Positions 59,801 to 64,000 of a stretch of DNA of 64,000 nt are shown here, piece by piece. The stretch lies in the NCBI RefSeq assembly GCF_041381155.1, contig NC_091142.1:7054778-7118777 (forward strand), given 5' to 3'. The notes beneath the pieces were generated by a model. The model was not told the DNA's origin and did not search any database. It saw only the letters and a list, made by a program, of their open reading frames with translations. Both the position numbers and the translations under genes were made by a program. Numbering within the stretch: position 1 is the stretch's first letter; every line of letters starts with the position of its first letter. The stretch is from Argopecten irradians (Eukaryota > Mollusca > Bivalvia > Pectinida > Pectinidae).

Positions 59801-62042
59801 AGAAGGAATCTTTGACATCTGATACGTTGGCCTCGGATGAAGGTCAAGATACGAACCAACTTGGTAGTCCTACAGCTTTACATATATAACACAAGATCGA
59901 GTGGTAGCTGACTACGATTTGATTTTGTGACCTTAATTAAGATAAAATGTCGTATTAATTGGTAGAAAGTTGATGCTTGTATTTATTTCAGCATAGTAAA
60001 GGCGTAATGTAAGTAACGCAGCAACTGACTTCTTGAAAAAAAATGTTTTAAACTAATTAACTCTGTGCCCTTCCTTACTTGAATCAACTTAAAAGTTTGT
60101 TATCACAGCATGCTACCTATCCTAAGGTTTCTAGATCTCATAGTTATTGAGAAGTTACAAACCCAATATAACGTCTCTAGATCATATGGTAATTGGGAAG
60201 TTACAGACCCAATATAACGTCTCTAGATATCATGCTTATTGAGAAGTTACAAACCCAATATAACGTCTTTAGATCACATGACCCAATATAACGTCTCTAG
60301 ATATCATGCTTATTGAGAAGTTACAAACCCAATATAACGTCTTTAGATCACATGATAATTGAGACGTTACAGACCTAATATAAAGTCTCTAGATCTCATG
60401 GTTATTGAGAAGTTACAAACCCAATATAACGTCTGTAGATCTCAAGGTTATTGTGAAGTTACGAACCCAATATAACGCCTGTAGATCTCATGGTGATTGA
60501 GAAGTTAACAATCCCAATATAACGTCTGTAGATCTCAAGGTTATTGAGAAGTTACAAACCTAATATAACGTCTCTAGATCGCATGTTTATTGAGATGTTA
60601 CAAATTAAATACTTTTATCGTACGGTGTTTGACATACTTTGCTCCACGCTGGATAAACGGCAACTGTAATATGTCCGTTAAGACGGTGTCTTATGGAACC
60701 TTAAATAGTTTAATTGGAATATGCTTTTGAATTAGATATTCACTGTGAATAATATGGTGGCTGTCTTGCTGATAAAGGCCATGTCGCACTGTCGCATTGG
60801 TGTTATCGCCAAGCAAAGAGCGACAGTGCGCTAAGCGACAGTGCGACAATGTGTGCCAAGCGAAGAGCGACAGTGCGACAATGCGAAGAGCGACAGTACG
60901 CCATGCGATAAAATTACCCCGTCAATGCGAAGGATTTTTTGTCGCACTCTCGTGTAATATTGTCGCACTGTTGCGTAATATTGTCGCATTGTCGCACTGT
61001 CGCTCTTCGCTTGGCAGGGTCGTCAATGCGACAATGAGGCATTACCGCTACCAGTCACCATAGAATAACAGAAAAACGTATGATAAATTGTATCATTTAC
61101 CACAACTTCCCGGTGTTAATGTAATGTCGTCAATAGCTGCGTCTCCTTTTCCGTACTTCTTGTAACTACGTTTGTAACCTTGAAAGACGATCTGAAAAGT
61201 ATATTATAGACTAAGACTCTTGAAGTTTTAATATTTTCTTATTTACTTATTTGGCATATTTATTAAATAAATCAGCATATACATTGCTTTTGTTCGCATA
61301 GAGGTAGATATTTGTATTTAGCATATCAACTTAGCAGGGTAAATTTAGACAGTTATTCGTTATTCAGACGTAGCCTGATTTGACGGATGAACCGATGTCA
61401 GATATTGTTTTTTTTTTTTTTTTTTTTTAATTTCTTAAAATGTAGCGTGAAAATGTTTTTTACGCTTATTCTTTATCAGCCATATACGATCCCAGGCAGT
61501 TTGAAGCCATATTCGTGTACGGTTTTTGAAGGTGGCTGTCATCTCATTGGTTCCCATAAAACTCTCCGTTTGAATAACGAATAACTGTCAAACTTTACCT
61601 TGCTTATCAACTCCGTGTTTTTCATTTTTTAAAATTATCTAACAGTTAATATATAAAAATAAAGTACCTTGATTTTGTTTATTATAGTGCATTAACACTC
61701 AGGTAGAATTTTAAAAAAAACGCGCCCTTTTGCAATTTGACAGGGCGGTATAACACCAAATTAACCACAACAAAGGTCCATAATTGATAATCATATACTG
61801 TACAACACATCGGCTAATTACTTACAATTTCTGAACACAACTCATGCTAACAGGTACCTTTCGTGATGAAAAGACTAGTGATGGTATGTCTATTCCCATG
61901 CCGTGCCATATATTGCCTTGGTTTCCATTCTTAGACCATGTAACGGTATTGGCGCCAGTTTCATCCTTGACAAAGACTTTCAGAGCTCCCATGTGTCTGC
62001 CATACATATGATAGGCAAACGTCAGACAGGATGGACCAGCCA
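53900..62042 (-). CDS. MAM - TSP1 - TSP1 - transmembrane protein, 3' six exons (partial)
   Basis: Exons on the minus strand: 62042-61858 and 61191-61101 (MAM), 58054-57869 (TSP1), 56938-56774 (TSP1), 56098-55967 (linker) and 54093-53900 (membrane exon and stop). Every junction agrees in phase (1, 0, 1, 1, 1, 1). MAM is recognised by SCLTFAYHMYGRHMGALKV, NGNQGNIWH and DAAIDDITLTPGSCG. The first TSP1 has TWGEWANWGPCPQSCGTRTR; the second has GWAIWRNWSTC and a shifted cysteine pattern. The linker exon (KTCRCRRRRVPVIINITTEE, LATVMEETKKALTV) and the next exon (SAQDDRKSTAA, then AIASVLAVVLLSVPVIFIFG) form a basic stretch, a short acidic helix and one membrane span, a tail I associate with mollusc surface proteins. 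The product is probably a cell-surface adhesion or recognition protein. The N-terminus and the first part of MAM lie beyond the right edge. Ligand and function are unknown. Confidence 0.85.
54270..54367. repeat. Near-perfect 98 bp hairpin
   Basis: GTAACTGTCCTATATGCTAC, TTTACTGTCTTATAAGTGAC, then its complement. It is in the last intron of the MAM/TSP1 gene. A looser related palindrome (GACTGTCTTATGTGACTTTC / GAGTCACTTAAGACAGTCC) is at 23319-23384. Probably a small MITE family. Confidence 0.8.
55111..55220. repeat. 110 bp foldback element
   Basis: GAGATAAGCCTCAAACTGTA, CAATATGTGGGAGAGA mirrored by TCTCTCCCACATATTGTACA, GTTAATGGCTTATCTC. Intronic in the MAM/TSP1 gene. Confidence 0.75.
56989..57209. 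mobile_element. MITE with TACTGTAAAGTGG / TTTATAGTA ends
   Basis: The left end TACTGTAAAGTGGATATTTT, CGCGAG is mirrored by CGCGTAAATGTTAACGTTTA, TAGTA. The interior has repeated TTTCGCGA-type motifs. Intronic, non-coding. Confidence 0.6.
57295..57368. repeat. Imperfect tandem duplication of about 39 bp
   Basis: Two copies of ATGTGTCTTAATTACATACC, GTCATTC(G/T)TCG in the intron between the two TSP1 exons. Confidence 0.8.
60128..60605. repeat. 46 bp minisatellite, about 10 copies
   Basis: The unit approximates CTAGATCTCATGGTTATTGA, GAAGTTACAAACCCAATATA, ACGTCT, with one shortened copy near 60280. It lies in the intron between MAM and TSP1 exons. Confidence 0.9.
60775..61060. repeat. GCGACAGTGCGACAATG palindromic repeat
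   Basis: The left half is built from GAGCGACAGTGCGACAATG units with CCAAGCGAAGAGCG. The right half (GTCGCATTGTCGCACTGTCG, CTCTTCGCTTGGC) is their complement, so the 285 bp tract folds on itself. Much more GC-rich than its surroundings. It gives a spurious 88-residue ORF. Confidence 0.8.
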
Positions 62043-64000
62043 CTAAAATACAAGGCCTCTGTTTAGTTTTATTGCATAGACACTAAAATACAAGGCGACT
62101 GTTTAGTATTATTACATGCGGTAGGTGAACGTCAGACAAAATGAACTAGACACTAAAATACAAGGTCTCTGTTTAGTATTATTACATGTGGTTAGCGAAC
62201 GTCAGACAGAAAGAACTAGACACTAAAATACAAGGCCTCTGTTTAGTATTATTACATGTGGTAGGCAAACGTCAGAGAGAATGAACTAGACACTAAAATA
62301 CAAGGCCTCTGTTTAGTATTATTACATGCGGTAGGCAAACGTCAGACAGAAAGAACTAGACACTAAAATACAAGGCCTCCGTTTAGTATTATTACATGTG
62401 GTTAGCGAACGTCAGACAGAAAGAACTAGACACTAAAATACAAGGCGACTGTGTAGTATTATTACATGTGGTTAGCGAACGTCAGACAGAAAGAACCAGA
62501 CATTAAAATACAAGGCCTCTGTGTAGTATTATTACATGTGGTTAGCAAACGTCAGACAGAAAGAACTAGACATTAAAATACAAGGCCTCTGTTTAGTATT
62601 ATTACATGTGGTTAGCGAACGTCAGACAGAAAGAACTAGACACTAAAATACAAGGCCTCTGTTTAGTATTATTACATGTGGTTAGCGAACGTCAGACAGA
62701 AAGAACTAGACACTAAAATACAAGGCCTCTGTTTAGTATTATTACATGTGGTTAGCGAACGTCAGACAGAAAGAACTAGACACTAAAATACAAGGCCTCC
62801 GTTTAGTATTATTACATGTGGTTAGCGAACGTCAGACAGAAAGAACTAGACACTAAAATACAAGGCCTCCGTTTTAGTATTATTACATGCGGTAGGCAAA
62901 CGTCAGACAGAAAGAACTAGACACTAAAATACAAGGCCTCTCGTTTAGTATTATTACATGTGGTTAGCGAACGTCAGACAGAAAGAACTAGACACTAAAA
63001 TACAAGGCCACTGTTTAGTATTATTACATGTGGTTAGCGAACGTCAGACAGAAAGAACTAGACACTAAAATACAAGGCCTCCGTTTAGTATTATTACATG
63101 TGGTTAGCGAACGTCAGACAGAAAGAACTAGACACTAAAATACAAGGCCTCCGTTTAGTATTATTACATGTGGTTAGCGAACGTCAGACAGAAAGAACTA
63201 GACACTAAAATACAAGGCCTCTGTTTAGTATTATTACATGTGGTTAGCGAACGTCAGACAGAAAGAACTAGACACTAAAATACAAGGCCTCCGTTTAGTA
63301 TTATTACATGTGGTTAGCGAACGTCAGACAGAAAGAACTAGACACTAAAATACAAGGCCTCTGTTTAGTATTATTACATGTGGTTAGCGAACGTCAGACA
63401 GAAAGAACTAGACACTAAAATACAAGGCCTCTGTTTAGTATTATTACATGTGGTTAGCGAACGTCAGACAGAAAGAACTAGACACTAAAATACAAGGCCT
63501 CCGTTTAGTATTATTACATGTGGTTAGCGAACGTCAGACAGAAAGAACTAGACACTAAAATACAAGGCCTCTGTTTAGTATTATTACATGTGGTTAGCGA
63601 ACGTCAGACAGAAAGAACCAGACACTAAAATACAAGGCCTCCGTTTAGTATTATTACATGTGGTTAGGAACGTCAGATAGAAAGAACTAGACATAAAATA
63701 CAAGGCGACTGTAGTATTATTACATGTGGTTAGCGAACGTCAGACAGAAAGAACTAGACATAAAATACAAGGCCTCCGTTTAGTATTATTACATGTGGTT
63801 AGCGAACGTCAGACAGAAAGAACTAGACACTAAAATACAAGGCCTCCGTTTAGTATTATTACATGTGGTTAGCGAACGTCAGACAGAAAGAACTAGACAC
63901 TAAAATACAAGGCCTCCGTTTAGTATTATTACATGTGGTTAGCGAACGTCAGACAGAAAGAACTAGACACTAAAATACAAGGCCTCTGTTTAGTATTATT
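62043..64000. repeat. 70 bp minisatellite, about 28 copies, overlapping the MAM exon acceptor
   Basis: The unit contains ACTAAAATACAAGGCCTCTG, TTTAGTATTATTACATGTGG, TTAGCGAACGTCAGACAGAA. On the minus strand each copy reads TTGTATTTTAG followed by TCTGTCTGACGTTCGCT. This matches the acceptor and first codons of the real MAM exon at 62042 (TTTTAG, then TCCTGTCTGACGTTTGCC). The array runs off the right edge; copies are very similar, with a few shortened ones near 63660-63770. Confidence 0.95.

Noticed and set aside
60797..61063. 88-residue plus-strand ORF
   Set aside because: Translation of the GCGACAGTGCGACAATG palindromic repeat.
62043..64000. CRISPR-like array
   Set aside because: Units are contiguous 70 bp tandem copies with no unique spacers, in a eukaryotic gene; it is a minisatellite.

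Overview
This is an AT-rich eukaryotic window with long introns, GT-AG splice sites, many short terminal-inverted-repeat elements and large minisatellites. The protein families (GH10 xylanase with CBM4/9, PAN plus C-type lectin, single-exon Mab-21, an otopetrin, and a MAM/TSP1 membrane protein with a tail I associate with shelled molluscs) and a tRNA-related SINE with a Meta-SINE-like body suggest a bivalve mollusc. No bacterial or viral gene was recognised.

Layout. 1-3515 (minus): 5' part of a secreted GH10 xylanase-like gene, signal peptide and CBM4/9 first, running off the left edge. 6324-8141 (minus): intronless otopetrin-like proton channel. 8142-20038: intergenic, dominated by transposons, including a 3.4 kb palindromic element nested in a hAT-type MITE, both bounded by target-site duplications, and a TTAA-type MITE. 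20039-30638 (plus): 12-exon 4-hydroxyphenylpyruvate dioxygenase gene (HPD), with an apparent 1-base frameshift in exon 9 and a decayed copy of exon 11. 35055-38830 (minus): three exons of a PAN/apple plus C-type lectin gene that looks broken. 43336-45432 (minus): single-exon Mab-21/cGAS-like nucleotidyltransferase-fold protein. 53900-62042 (minus): 3' six exons of a MAM-TSP1-TSP1-transmembrane protein running off the right edge. The last 2 kb is a 70 bp minisatellite.

The genes do not form an operon or pathway; they are independent loci for digestion, ion transport, tyrosine catabolism, recognition/innate immunity and cell-surface adhesion. The most unusual pattern is that three of the large tandem arrays (1-285, 30074-30440, 62043-64000) sit exactly on splice junctions. 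Their repeat units contain the junction itself, so each array multiplies donor-like or acceptor-like sites next to a real exon.

All exon boundaries were read by eye from splice motifs, reading phase and family resemblance, without alignment or transcript data.
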